A DNA stretch of 64,000 nt, from NCBI GenBank assembly GCA_963749115.1, contig CAVVLP010000002.1, positions 620,001 through 684,000 of the forward strand, written 5' to 3'. A model generated the notes under the pieces. It saw nothing but the letters and a program-made list of their open reading frames with translations. It did no database searches and was not told the DNA's origin. The translations under genes and the position numbers were made by a program. This DNA comes from SZUA-36 sp963749115 (GTDB lineage Bacteria; Pseudomonadota; Gammaproteobacteria; Xanthomonadales; SZUA-36). Positions 22,154-31,461 of the stretch are shown here, in pieces. Each line of letters starts with the position of its first letter. Position 1 is the first letter of the stretch.

Positions 22154-22620
22154 GTAAATCCTCCGTTGAATGGCTGTTTTTCAGATGACAAGGAATCGTA
22201 AAAGTCAATCCCTGACCATGTGTGTGTAAAGCATGAGAACTACTAAATGGCAAAAAACGACAGAAGTTTTGTTGGTATGAAATGCCCCCAATAAATCGGT
22301 TAGAACAAGCGGCGTTTCGCGGTTTTATTACGCTTTGGCACGCTGTTATTCTGACGCAATGAAAATAACCCTTACCCCCAAAGTTTTTGTCGATCAGCGA
22401 ACTAAGAGACCCAAATACGAGGGTTACAGGCATAAGTAGTATACGCGAATATTTTTTTTATTCAAATGACATGGATTTGGTGATGTTGAAATAATGGCAA
22501 AAACTAAAACTACATTCACAAAATGAGAGGAATTGTACACGTGCGGGTAATCCGCGTTTGACGCGGAAGCTTCCCACGTTAATCGACCTAGAAAACCCGG
22601 ACTTGTCTCTCGGTCCCGCA
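22154..22620. other. Intergenic stretch upstream of subtilase 2
   Basis: 467 bases without a supported gene, AT-rich in the middle (around 22440-22480). It must carry the subtilase 2 promoter and the end of the 22621-24083 transcript. No strong stem-loop terminator is visible. Confidence 0.4.
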
Positions 22621-24083
22621 TCAACCATCACTATCTTTCTCAGGTGTGGTTTCGTCGGTTTGATCGACATCCACCGGTTTGGCAGGCGCACCATCTACAC
22701 CCTGTGCGTTCAAAAGATCCTGGATGGTGAGGGTACCCTGTTGCTGGTCCGAATCCACTTCACTGCCCGTGTCGCCGGAAGGCTGGGTGCTTTCTCCCGT
22801 CAGGTACTCCAGGGCATTTTGGGCGGCCCCAGCTGTACTCTCTTCCTTGGTTTCGGCGGCAGGTGAAGTTGAATCGCTTGTTGTAGGAGAGGGTAAAGCA
22901 GATTCCTGTTCGGTTTCGGTTTGTTGGACATCCTGTGTCTCACCCTCGCTCTGACCGTCTGCCTGTTGATCACCCTGAGTTTCAGACTGACCGCTGTCCT
23001 GCCCGCTATCCTGGGTATTGGCTTGTGAGCTTTCTTGTCCTTCAGTCGGGCTGTCTTGCTGACCGTTTCCGTCGGTTGATGCCTGTTGCTCACCCTCCGA
23101 GCCGCTTTGGTCGGAAGTTCCTTTCAGGAATTCCATGGCGTTTTGAGAGGTGCCCGCCGTGCTTTGGGTATTCTGCTCTTGCGCAGTGCCCGGTATCCCG
23201 TTATTGACAGGACTGTTGTCTTGTTCGCCGGCCTGTACCTGTGCCTGTGATCTTGCTTCAGAGGGTGTTGGCGATTCTCCTCCTGGCCCGTCACCTTCAG
23301 TTGAATCCCCTTGATTGCCTTCTCCGGCACTGCTACCACCTTTTCCAAGCCCCTGCAGAAACTCCATGGCATTCTGGGAGACACCTGCGGTGCTGTTGGC
23401 ATCGGGATTACCCGACCCGTTGACTGAATAGGTGCCTTCAGTCTCACTTTGATTCGGGTTGCCTTCCTGGCCCGCCTGTTGACCCTCGCTGCCTTCGCCT
23501 TCCTGACCGCTGCTGCCGGTCGAGCCCATGCCGTTTTGCTGGCTGTTACTGCTACCTTGCTCTGATCCCCTCGCGGCCTGGCGACCCGGACGAGTTTTCG
23601 TAAATCTGGGATTCCCGGTCATGATAGCTGTCGACCAGTTCACCCCAGGCTTCCAGTTCCTGTTTTTCCAGGGCAGGGTTGCTGCTGGCCTCTGCGCTGG
23701 GTGTATAGGGGTATTCGGTCTCTTCATCACCGGGTTGCCACGGGTCGCCCTGGACGATGATTTCGCGTAGCTGGTTACGCAGATGTTTTTGCGATTCTTC
23801 CGGCAGTTTTTCAAGTTTCTGCAAACCGGATCCGGGCTTGAAGACATTTTCCGGAATGATTTCCCGCTGCAAATTTGGGATCCTTGAGTTCCATGAACTG
23901 GCGGTAATTGTCTTCGTTGATTTCAACTTCCTGGCCGGCGGGCACTTCCGGTTCTGCCGGAACAGTACCCTCGGCATTTTCTATGGAGGGTAAGGCAGGT
24001 TCATTGTCCTGGCCGAAAACAGATGGGATAAACAAAATCACCAATAGGGTCGACAGGACCTTCAAGCAAAAATACTTTTTCAT
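22621..24083 (-). CDS. Exported low-complexity protein with a threefold QNAxEFL motif, frameshifted
   Basis: Not a known family. The start at 24083 gives a signal peptide (VLSTLLVILFIPSVFGQ). An N-terminal part with LPEESQKHLRNQLREIIVQGDPWQ follows, then about 300 residues rich in Gly, Ser, Gln, Glu and Asp that must be disordered. Within it the motif S-T-A-G-x-x-Q-N-A-M/L-E-F/Y-L-x-G occurs three times (23350-23394, 23119-23163, 22795-22839), like regularly spaced short binding helices. Near the C-terminus GTLTIQDLLNAQG is another short amphipathic segment. Frames change near 23885 and 23580. It begins 23 bases after the kinase gene ends, so it is the last gene of the signalling operon; a periplasmic scaffold is a reasonable guess. 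Confidence 0.65.
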
Positions 24084-24105
24084 ATGTTAATACTCAAGGG
24101 TTCAC

Positions 24106-26549
24106 TCATCTATTGTACCGTACCACGCGGAAACCGGTGAAGTCATTCCGGTCACCATTTTTGAGGTTAAAGCGTGCCGGTAACCTGATTTCCTTTGAGC
24201 CGGTGATCCATGATCCACCACGTGTCATGTGCGAACTGCAGATGCCGCGACCCCAGGCACTGCCGTCCACCGGTGCATCAACATACGACAGGTTCAGACA
24301 ATCGGCAGTCCATTCAGAGACATTGCCAATCGTGTCGTACAGACCAAATTTGTTCGGCTCTGAATGAACCGACCGGTGTGGTTCCCAGTGCCGTCTTGTC
24401 CTGGCATTGCTTCATGTTGCCAGCGGAAGCCGGTCTCGGCCCCAGCCACATTGCCAAAATCACAGACCACTGCGGGGTGGCCCGCCGGCCAGTCACTTTC
24501 TTCACCGGCCCTGGCGAAGTATTCCCATTCGCTTTCGCTTGGCAGACGGTATGCCTGTCCGGTTTTCTCGCTGAGCCAGTGCACGTATTCCTCGGCGTCA
24601 TTCCAGGACACCATGATCACCGGACGATTGCCTCTTCCCCAGCCATTGTCACCCGGTTGTGATGAACAGCCTTTTTCCTTGAAGCACAGGTCCCATTCGG
24701 CCATGGTCACTTCATGAATACCGGCAGCAAACGGTTTATCAATGGTTACCAGGCGGCGTGGTTTTTCCATGCTCAGTGCCAGTGGTGAGTCATCTTTGGA
24801 GCCCTGCCAGAAAGCATTTGAGGGTATCACCATCATCTCCGGGCAGCCCTCACAGTCGCGGAATGTCTTACCGGGCCGAAGCGTCAGGTCATCGATTTTC
24901 TGAAGCGCGGCGGTGACATGGACACCCTTCGGGAATGCGTCTATGTAAGCTTGAAAGGCGTCCTTGTTATTCAGTTTCAACGCGGTCTGAAAGGCCTTGT
25001 CATCATTTGACTGATCCATCAACTGGCGTCGTATACGGTTGGCCTCTTCGATATGCAGACCGCCAGGCCATTCGGAGATGTAACGATCAAACGATGCCAC
25101 TGTCCGTTCGCTGTTGGCGGTTTCCCAGGCGAGGTTATCCTGCTTTTCACGTTCCAGCCTGTCACGTTCCTTCTTGGCCTCGGCCTGTTGAATGGCCTCG
25201 ATACGCTGCAGGGCCTCGGCCTGGTGAATACCATCGGGAAACACCTCGAGGTAGTCCTCGTAGGCAGGCAATGCTGTCTTCGGCGGATAACTCTTCCCAG
25301 GCTTTTTCGTCGAGGATATCCAGTTGTGTTTCAGCCTGGTTCCTGTAGAAGGACTTCGGGTAATCGGCGATGAAACGCCGGTAACCGAGCACGGTGTCGG
25401 CATCCAGTGCGCCCTGCCAGCGTGCGACTTCTGCTGCTGATGCCTCCTGTATACGTTCTTCCGGGCTGACGGATGGGAGTGTGTCATCCGTGCTGGAGGT
25501 AGAAGTAGTGGATGGTTGCTGCGGTGATTCATCGGTGAGAAGGAAAATCCCGACACCGGTCATGGTCAACAGAAAAATAACCAGCAGAGTGATGGGTAAC
25601 CATTCTTTTCTTTCTTTTGCATAGTCATCCGCGCTTGCTCCGACTACCACCGAGCGGTGCCAGTCGAGGCTCTTGAATGACTTTTTCCAGACCCCGACAT
25701 CTTTCGGCCGTTCCTGCCAGGGCAGTTTGAGCCCGGCTTCGACCGCGTCGGTCAAACCGCCATATAAACCGGTGGGCGCCAGTTCTGCAAACGCTGTGAG
25801 CGGATCGGTTTCGCCGATGGCAACTGCTTCCTGCCGGATGGTTGCCGGTGTTGGAATCCTGCCGGTAACACAGCGGTAAAGCGTGGCTGCCAGTCCATAG
25901 ATATCGGTCCAGGGCCCAATCTGCCCATCAGTCAGCGGATTGTTCGGGTGCGGCATAACCCTCGCTACCGAGGTCTTGTTGCCTGCCCGGAGGCCACGCT
26001 ATCCGCTGCCGCGACACCAAAATCCAGCAATACGGGCGCGCCTTGCTCTGTCATGAAGATATTGGCGGGTTTGATATCCTGGTGTATGACACCCTCTTTG
26101 TGGATGTATTCCAGTGCGTCCATCAGTGGCAGCATCAGTTCTTTTGCATCTTCCCGGTTAAGGGGTCCGCTGGATTCAAGCAGATGATGCAGTGCCTGGC
26201 CGTGGTAGTAGGGCATCAGGAAACAGGCGGTGCCGTTGGCTTCAAAATAACGTAAAACCTTGACGATATTTGGATGATCAAGTGCAGCAACGATACGTGC
26301 TTCATTCAGAAACAATTTGAGGCCATCTGCGAAAGCCAAAGCCGATTGTTCGTCTATTGGAATAACTGTACCGTCTTCGCGTCGCGATACCAGTTTAGCG
26401 GGCAGGTACTCTTTTAGCGCAAAGCGGGTGCCAATCGCCGGATCGGTGACCAGGTAGGTGATACCAGACGCACCCACACCAAGAATCGCGTTGATCTGAA
26501 GGTCGCCAATATGGGAGCCGGGTTGAAGTGCTGACGATTGGCTTATCAT
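24106..26549 (-). CDS. Transmembrane Ser/Thr kinase fused to repeats and an FGE-type domain, frameshifted
   Basis: Predicted signalling kinase. The N-terminal kinase has a glycine-rich loop (LGVGASGITYLV), the ATP-binding Lys in RFALKEYLP, catalytic VIHQDIKPANIF (HQD instead of HRD), LLDFGVAA and GPWTDIYGLAATLYR. A transmembrane helix follows (WLPITLLVIFLLTMTGVG). The outer part has four short repeats of the type YxxFIxxYPxGxHxxEAxxRI, then a formylglycine-generating-enzyme (sulfatase-modifying factor) domain from GCPEMMVIPSNAFWQG to DFTGFRVVRYNR. In the segment where true FGEs hold two catalytic cysteines, this protein reads RGGSWITGSKEIRLPARF, without cysteine, so no FGE chemistry is expected. 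Frames change near 25960, 25270 and 24350. The ATG at 26549 overlaps the FHA stop (ATGA); an ATG at 26555 is the alternative. Confidence 0.82.
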
Positions 26550-27052
26550 GCCCATTCCGCCTCTTGTCTGATCACGCGGATGGTAAGTTTAACGTCACCA
26601 AGAAATATTTCATCATCGTCTTTGAAGTACAAAACCTCACCTGGCAAACAGGGAACATCGCCGATAAAAGTACCATTCCTGGAACCGAGGTCGGAAAGGG
26701 TCAGCCATTCTCCATTTGATTCAATACGTACGTGCTTGCGACTGATGGCTGCATGTTCAATATTAATGTCTTTATCGCCTCTGCCGATAATGATATTGAC
26801 CTGCTCGGTATTGACAAAACAGAATCGCTTAAAAGCGATTTCTGTATCGAGCAAACCTTCAACTACCAGCACGCCGTTGCAACCATCGGGTCGGGAAATT
26901 GATTCGGGGATTTCAAGATCAAAGGCCGGCACCGAGCGCGGTTTGATGCCACTGTTTTCGGTGCTGATTTCCAATGCTGCAGTGACCGGTTCATCTGAGG
27001 CTGGCTGAACATTAGCTGTTAACTTTGCGGCGGTTCTTTTGTTCCGGCGCAT
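26546..27052 (-). CDS. FHA domain protein (phosphothreonine reader)
   Basis: 168 residues. The C-terminal half is a forkhead-associated domain: VNIIIGRGDKDINIEHAAISRKHVRIE, with GR, SRKH, then LTLSDLGSRNGTFIG and a final strand. GR, S-x-x-H and N-G-T are the phosphothreonine-binding residues and all are present. The N-terminal part is polar and basic at first, so the protein is cytoplasmic. Its gene overlaps the kinase start by a few bases and the upstream gene's end by about 40 bases, if the ATG at 27052 is used. It probably reads phosphorylation made by the adjacent kinase. Confidence 0.85.
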   Translation of the reverse strand: MRRNKRTAAKLTANVQPASDEPVTAALEISTENSGIKPRSVPAFDLEIPESISRPDGCNGVLVVEGLLDTEIAFKRFCFVNTEQVNIIIGRGDKDINIEHAAISRKHVRIESNGEWLTLSDLGSRNGTFIGDVPCLPGEVLYFKDDDEIFLGDVKLTIRVIRQEAEWA

Positions 27053-28046
27053 TTTCCCTGATTCGAAAAAAGAACACAGCTTTCCAAATAAATACCACAA
27101 GGATAATGATACCGAGCACCGGCAGCCATATTGGGATGCTACGCCAGATGGAGGGTGGTTCGCCGGCGTTGATGGTCACCTGCCTGGGCGGTTCAAGTTC
27201 AGTTCCCTGGGAATTCACCGTTAGGCTTTCATCGACAAGGGGTTCTGGTGATTCAGGCTCAGCAGCCTCGGTCTCATTGGTATCCCGTTCCTGCACTTGT
27301 TTCTGAGCTTGCGTAGGTGTTTCCGCCTGTTGTAAAAGAGGCATGCATTTTGCCACGGGCAGGGTGATCTGCATTTCACCGAATGCACGGTCGAGTTCAT
27401 CTTTGAAAATGATCAATGGAGTCTTGCCGGTTTCCAGGCTTTGCGCGCCATCGGTCAGACTGATCCCGGCGAGGTAACCACAATCATCGATAATCGCACC
27501 GGATACATAGGGCAGGGGTGTTTCAGGCGAAACTGTCTGCTGTACACCCGCTTGCCCGCCAAGGATGTCAAACGCTATCCAGAGAGGTTGAGCACCTTTT
27601 GCAATGTATTCGGCAGGTGGGAACGCTTCCAGGTGCAATCTGCCTGCTGCTGTCAACGCATTGTCTGCTAGTGTTATTCCCGGTCTTTTCAGACCCTCAA
27701 CTGAAAGAATTGCCAGATTAGCGGAGAGGATCTGGGCAACAATTTTTGCCGGACGACCATTGCTGAGAATGTCGGTGCCACCATCAAGCACAATCATTTC
27801 ACCATCCGTCGAGGCAAATTCCCTCGGCACCAGCACCAGGCCATTATCTGAAACCACGATACCGGTGGTGGGTTTTACATGGGTGCTGGAAACCAGCTTC
27901 AGCACCAGTACCACCGATGGAGACATCGGAACGGCCTGTTGGGCAGCGGCAGCCTGGGCCAGGCACAGCATGAAAAGCGTCAGCGATACCCGGCCGAAAA
28001 ACCGGGGTGCAAACTGTTTGATCACCCACACGGAGGCAGTCCGCAT
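27012..28046 (-). CDS. Membrane protein with an HtrA-like fold lacking the catalytic triad
   Basis: 344 residues. A signal peptide (FFGRVSLTLFMLCLAQAAAAQ) is followed by a domain with the strand order of trypsin/HtrA proteases: TGIVVSDNGLVLVPREF, GRPAKIVAQILSANLAILSVEG and YVSGAIIDDCGYLAGISL. In HtrA these are the TNxHV, DLA-L and GNSGGP motifs; here His, Asp and Ser are all replaced (PREF, ANLA, VSGAI). I read it as a pseudoprotease and not an enzyme; this alignment is by eye. An acidic Glu/Pro/Gln-rich linker and a C-terminal transmembrane helix (IWLPVLGIIILVVFIW) with a basic tail follow. Its ATG shares one base with the stop of the channel gene (TAATG), so translation is coupled. Confidence 0.6.
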   Translation of the reverse strand: MRTASVWVIKQFAPRFFGRVSLTLFMLCLAQAAAAQQAVPMSPSVVLVLKLVSSTHVKPTTGIVVSDNGLVLVPREFASTDGEMIVLDGGTDILSNGRPAKIVAQILSANLAILSVEGLKRPGITLADNALTAAGRLHLEAFPPAEYIAKGAQPLWIAFDILGGQAGVQQTVSPETPLPYVSGAIIDDCGYLAGISLTDGAQSLETGKTPLIIFKDELDRAFGEMQITLPVAKCMPLLQQAETPTQAQKQVQERDTNETEAAEPESPEPLVDESLTVNSQGTELEPPRQVTINAGEPPSIWRSIPIWLPVLGIIILVVFIWKAVFFFRIRENAPEQKNRRKVNS

Positions 28047-28804
28047 TAAGGGGAATAAAGCCGGTTAATCAGATTATCCAGGCAATATTGCCCGGATTTA
28101 TTCAGTGTGTTTTCTTCCCGGGCCTGGATCAGGTTCTGCAGGAATACAAGAATGGCTGCCATGATCAATGCCACCAGCGTGGTACTGAAGGCGACGCCAA
28201 GTCTTTCAGTGACCTGGTACAGCATTTCCGGACTCTCAACATTCGCCCGGTCGCCCGCATAATTAAGTGCGAGCATGATACCAATGACGGTTCCAATGAA
28301 GCCAAGTGAAGGAATCAGCCAGGTGATATAGCGGACCATGTTGTAACGTAAATCGAGTTCGTGCAGAAACAAATCGAGACTGGAGTTCAACAGGGAGTTG
28401 GTCTGGTCCACCGATTGTCCCAGGTTGAAATTGAGCACACACCTTTCAATTAGACGCGGAAGAAAGCAGACATTCCGGTATTGGCTGCTGTGGACCTTCT
28501 GATAAATCGGCGTTAAGTCATCACCGGGGCGTAGCACGGTCTCATCGTCCAACGGCAGGTAATCGCGGTCGAACTGGCTTTCATCCAGACGCCCGGCACG
28601 CCAGCGAAGTGACAACTCTCCGAGCCCGAAAAAGAAGGCAATCCAGAGGATGTTCTGAACCGTAAACGGCCATGATGCACGCTTGATATCCAGCATGATA
28701 GAGGCCGCTTCCGGCGGCAATATCCTCGCCATCAAGGCGATCACCAGGATCGCCGAAACCAGGCTGATTAAAAGTGTTATTTGACGTGTCATTCTGTTGT
28801 TCAA
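28046..28804 (-). CDS. MotA/TolQ/ExbB family proton channel protein
   Basis: 252 residues, inner membrane. The family signature is clear in the C-terminal half: YITWLIPSLGFIGTVIGIMLAL (residues about 159-180, the TolQ/ExbB GLLGTVxGIM helix) and TERLGVAFSTTLVALIMAAI (about 199-218, matching the A-L-x-T-T-x-x-G-L helix). Two helices near residues 9-29 and 47-65 precede it. Such proteins form the pentameric part of stator motors, with a dimer of a single-helix partner. No exbD, tolR or motB gene is present; the two VWA proteins nearby have the matching N-terminal helix. The start is TTG at 28804 or ATG at 28792. Downstream it couples to the HtrA-like gene. Confidence 0.85.
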   Translation of the reverse strand: MNNRMTRQITLLISLVSAILVIALMARILPPEAASIMLDIKRASWPFTVQNILWIAFFFGLGELSLRWRAGRLDESQFDRDYLPLDDETVLRPGDDLTPIYQKVHSSQYRNVCFLPRLIERCVLNFNLGQSVDQTNSLLNSSLDLFLHELDLRYNMVRYITWLIPSLGFIGTVIGIMLALNYAGDRANVESPEMLYQVTERLGVAFSTTLVALIMAAILVFLQNLIQAREENTLNKSGQYCLDNLINRLYSP

Positions 28805-28808
28805 GCCT

Positions 28809-29336
28809 TCATGGTTTAGGGTTTACAGGGTGATCTTCTTCTATTTTACCGGTCACCGGGTTACGCCGGGGTTTGCGCAGCGAAGGGCCGTGATCAGCTT
28901 GTCCCTTCACCGCACCGACAACGGCTCTTGCCATGCCTGATGGGAAAACGCCTGGCCTCAAGCCGGCTGCCGGCACGCTTGCCAAAAACTGCCGTCAGAC
29001 GTTCCAGCGGCACTTCGATGTCACCGAAACGGATGCGGTCACCGATACACAACGTGACTCTCCTGGCTCGTATCCAGGTGTCGTTCCGGTTGAGAAAGGT
29101 ACCATTGCTTGACCCGGCGTCTTGTATGCTGACAAGACCGTCATCGGCCAGTTCAATACGGGCATGCAAACGGGATAGCGTTGCATCTTCAAGCACGAGA
29201 TCACATGATGGCTCACGTCCGCATGTTTTGATTTCTGGTTCGCTACTCACAGGAGCCCATCATCCTTCTTTATCTTAGTCAATTCGGTCCGGTTAAGCTT
29301 ACTGAAAACGTAAGCGCTTCCGGGGTTCTGATCCAT
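28809..29336 (-). CDS. FHA domain protein 2, frameshifted
   Basis: Cytoplasmic FHA protein. The core, read from 29250, is CGREPSCDLVLEDATLSRLHARIE, SIQDAGSSNGTFLN and IGDRIRFGDIEV, with the GR, S-R-x-H and S-N-G-T phosphopeptide residues intact. A GTG at 29250 would leave the first strand out; one base upstream in another frame, an ATG at 29336 gives AYVFSKLNRTELTKIKKDDG, a plausible first strand, so I place the start there and a shift near 29255. A second shift near 28945 restores a C-terminus ending GPSLRKPRRNPVTGKIEED instead of an early stop. The gene sits between the VWA genes and the channel gene. Confidence 0.7.
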
Positions 29337-29389
29337 CAGGCAATCAACCTGACAGTATAATGCATTCAGTTCAGTGAATCGTGATGTGC

Positions 29390-30328
29390 TCATTGTGCCA
29401 ACGCCAGGAAGCTGCCGGAATTGGCACGTGCCAGGTTTTCCATAAAATCGACCGTTCCCTTGTACTTGAAGTAGTCACCAAGGGTTACCGAGTGGATTTC
29501 TATGCCATTGGTATTTGACATCACGATATCCTGTACCAATGCCCGGGGTGGCAGGCCACCGTTGTAGGTCGGGTTGGGAAGACCATCACTGAGCAGGATA
29601 ATGGCTTCTGCGGGCGTATCAAAAGCCTGCGCAAAGGCATCTTTAAGCGATGAGGATCCCTCAAATTTCCCGGCTAACTGAAACACAAATTGCTGTGCCT
29701 TTGCACGGTTTGCAGCATTCATTGCAACCAGGCTGCCATTTTCAGGCCAGCGATGGTAACGGGGACCGGAGTCCAGTTGCTGAAAGCCCAGGATACCGAA
29801 CTCGTATCCCGACTTTAAAGAATCGAGTGCCCGTACAACGGTTTTTGCAACCAGGGCCTGGTGGTCAGACAGATATTTGTTCATATCGACGAGCAGCAGG
29901 ATACGGGTACTGTCCGTCTTCAGACCGAGAAAACGGAAAGTCACCAGGTTACTGCCCTGTTTTTCCTCTGTTTCCACCGGGCTTGGCGGTGGCGGTGGCG
30001 GTTCGTCATTTCTTGCCTGCAGCCTGGCGCGGATGGTTTCCAGCTCACTCGACATGATCTCCTGCTCTGCCTGCAGTTCCATCTCGCGGGCCTGCGCCGT
30101 GGTCAGGGATTCAGACATGCTGATGATTCCCAGCTCGGTGTCATTCAGGATGGCTTCGGTCTCACCGGCCATTGATTCGATATACGCCAGGTGTCCCTCC
30201 AGCCTGACCTCTTTCTGGTAGTCCGGCATCAGGATGATCGTGATGATAATGAATGCACCCATTGCGGAAGCAAACAGATCAATCGCCGACAGCGAAAACA
30301 CACCCATGTTACGCAAGCGTGATCTCAT
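29390..30328 (-). CDS. Membrane-anchored VWA protein B (degenerate MIDAS)
   Basis: 312 residues. The N-terminus FSLSAIDLFASAMGAFIIIT is a single transmembrane helix with Asp17 at its start, as in ExbD, TolR and MotB. A helical coiled-coil (residues about 45-105) and a Pro-rich linker (EPPPPPPSP) lead to a von Willebrand factor A domain: LVTFRFLGLKTDSTRILLLVD, AIILLSDGLPNPT and HSVTLGDYFKYKGT. The metal site, normally D-x-S-x-S, reads DMNKY at 148-152, so metal binding is probably lost or changed. It begins within the stop of VWA protein A (ATGA, 30325-30328) and is clearly its paralog. By topology the VWA head lies in the periplasm. Confidence 0.82.
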   Translation of the reverse strand: MRSRLRNMGVFSLSAIDLFASAMGAFIIITIILMPDYQKEVRLEGHLAYIESMAGETEAILNDTELGIISMSESLTTAQAREMELQAEQEIMSSELETIRARLQARNDEPPPPPPSPVETEEKQGSNLVTFRFLGLKTDSTRILLLVDMNKYLSDHQALVAKTVVRALDSLKSGYEFGILGFQQLDSGPRYHRWPENGSLVAMNAANRAKAQQFVFQLAGKFEGSSSLKDAFAQAFDTPAEAIILLSDGLPNPTYNGGLPPRALVQDIVMSNTNGIEIHSVTLGDYFKYKGTVDFMENLARANSGSFLALAQ

Positions 30329-31254
30329 TTTGATACACCCACAAAATCACCGCCATTAAGACGGGCAAGTGTTTGCATGAAAAGCACCAGGTTACGGTTA
30401 TGTGTATATTCACCGATCGCCACCGTGTGTATTTCGGTCTGTCTGAACTGGTTGAGCTGGGTGATGTTCTCGATGATGAAACCCGGTGGACTGTTAGGTT
30501 CTCCGTCACTGAGCAGGATAATGGCGCTTGACGGATATTCCAGCGCAGCCTGCATGGCAAAATGAGTAGGTGTCGAACCAACAAACTTACGTACCAGCGA
30601 GCGTGTAAAAGATGTTGCAAGCTCGAGGTTTTCCGCGGTGGCAGGCAGTAAACGGTTACCGGTAGGAAAACTCCATAAAACCGGTTGCGGGTTGCCGTGG
30701 TAACCGACAATCGCGAAATCGTTGGTCTCATCCAGGGGTTTGAGTATTTCGAGTACCGAATTGATCATCAGGTTTTCGTACTGGAGCATGCTACCGGACA
30801 TGTCAACGACAATGACGAACGACTTGGCCTGGCTGGCAAGACCGAGAATTGAAAACTCAACACCGCGGGTCAGTGCTTTGGGTTCAGGCTCAGGGGTGAT
30901 GATTTCAACCGGTTCGGTAATCTTAACGGGTAAAGCCGCCAGTTGGTTACTGATATCCATCAACTGCTTTCTGAGCCGTGAGATCTGTTGTTCACGCCCC
31001 TCGTTGGACTCGGTCAACTCATCCAGCTCACTTTGCAGTTCCTGCTGGCGGGCTTTCAGGTCTTCGAGCTGTCCGGAAGCCAAACGTCGCTTCTCCATGA
31101 TGTCCTGGGTCCTGGCAAAAGAATCATCCGGTCCGGCATGACGATAATAGGGAAACAGCAGCATAACCAGTAAAATGAACGCACCAAGGGCTGAAGCGAA
31201 CAAATCAATGGCCGATGTCGAAAAAACAGCTGTGTCTCTATCAGGGGTTCTCAA
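30325..31254 (-). CDS. Membrane-anchored VWA protein A (canonical MIDAS)
   Basis: 309 residues, first gene of the minus-strand operon. The N-terminus FSTSAIDLFASALGAFILLV is a single transmembrane helix with Asp17 at the same position as in its paralog. A coiled-coil (about 45-108, QELQSELDELTES and repeats) is followed by a VWA domain with an intact metal site: SFVIVVDMSGSM (D151-x-S-x-S), a Thr in GSTPTHFAMQAAL, and IILLSDGEPNSP. Metal-dependent ligand binding is therefore possible. The helix layout resembles stator B subunits such as ExbD, with the periplasmic part replaced by VWA. Its promoter must lie in the 207-base gap to the divergent TPR-CHAT gene. Confidence 0.85.
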   Translation of the reverse strand: MRTPDRDTAVFSTSAIDLFASALGAFILLVMLLFPYYRHAGPDDSFARTQDIMEKRRLASGQLEDLKARQQELQSELDELTESNEGREQQISRLRKQLMDISNQLAALPVKITEPVEIITPEPEPKALTRGVEFSILGLASQAKSFVIVVDMSGSMLQYENLMINSVLEILKPLDETNDFAIVGYHGNPQPVLWSFPTGNRLLPATAENLELATSFTRSLVRKFVGSTPTHFAMQAALEYPSSAIILLSDGEPNSPPGFIIENITQLNQFRQTEIHTVAIGEYTHNRNLVLFMQTLARLNGGDFVGVSK

Positions 31255-31461
31255 GGGTTTTATTACTTATTATTTAATAAAGAAATTGACAGTGTGGACG
31301 GTGATTTTGTTCAATGCGGGTTCTCGTTTTGTGCATCGGTTGCAAGGGCCATATGATACCTGTCTTGCGATCAGGCTACGTTAAAATGTTGTTTATAAAT
31401 GCTTGCCCGGCTATGGTTACTCAATTGACCGCACGTTGCTTTTTATCAAGGAACTGATTTT

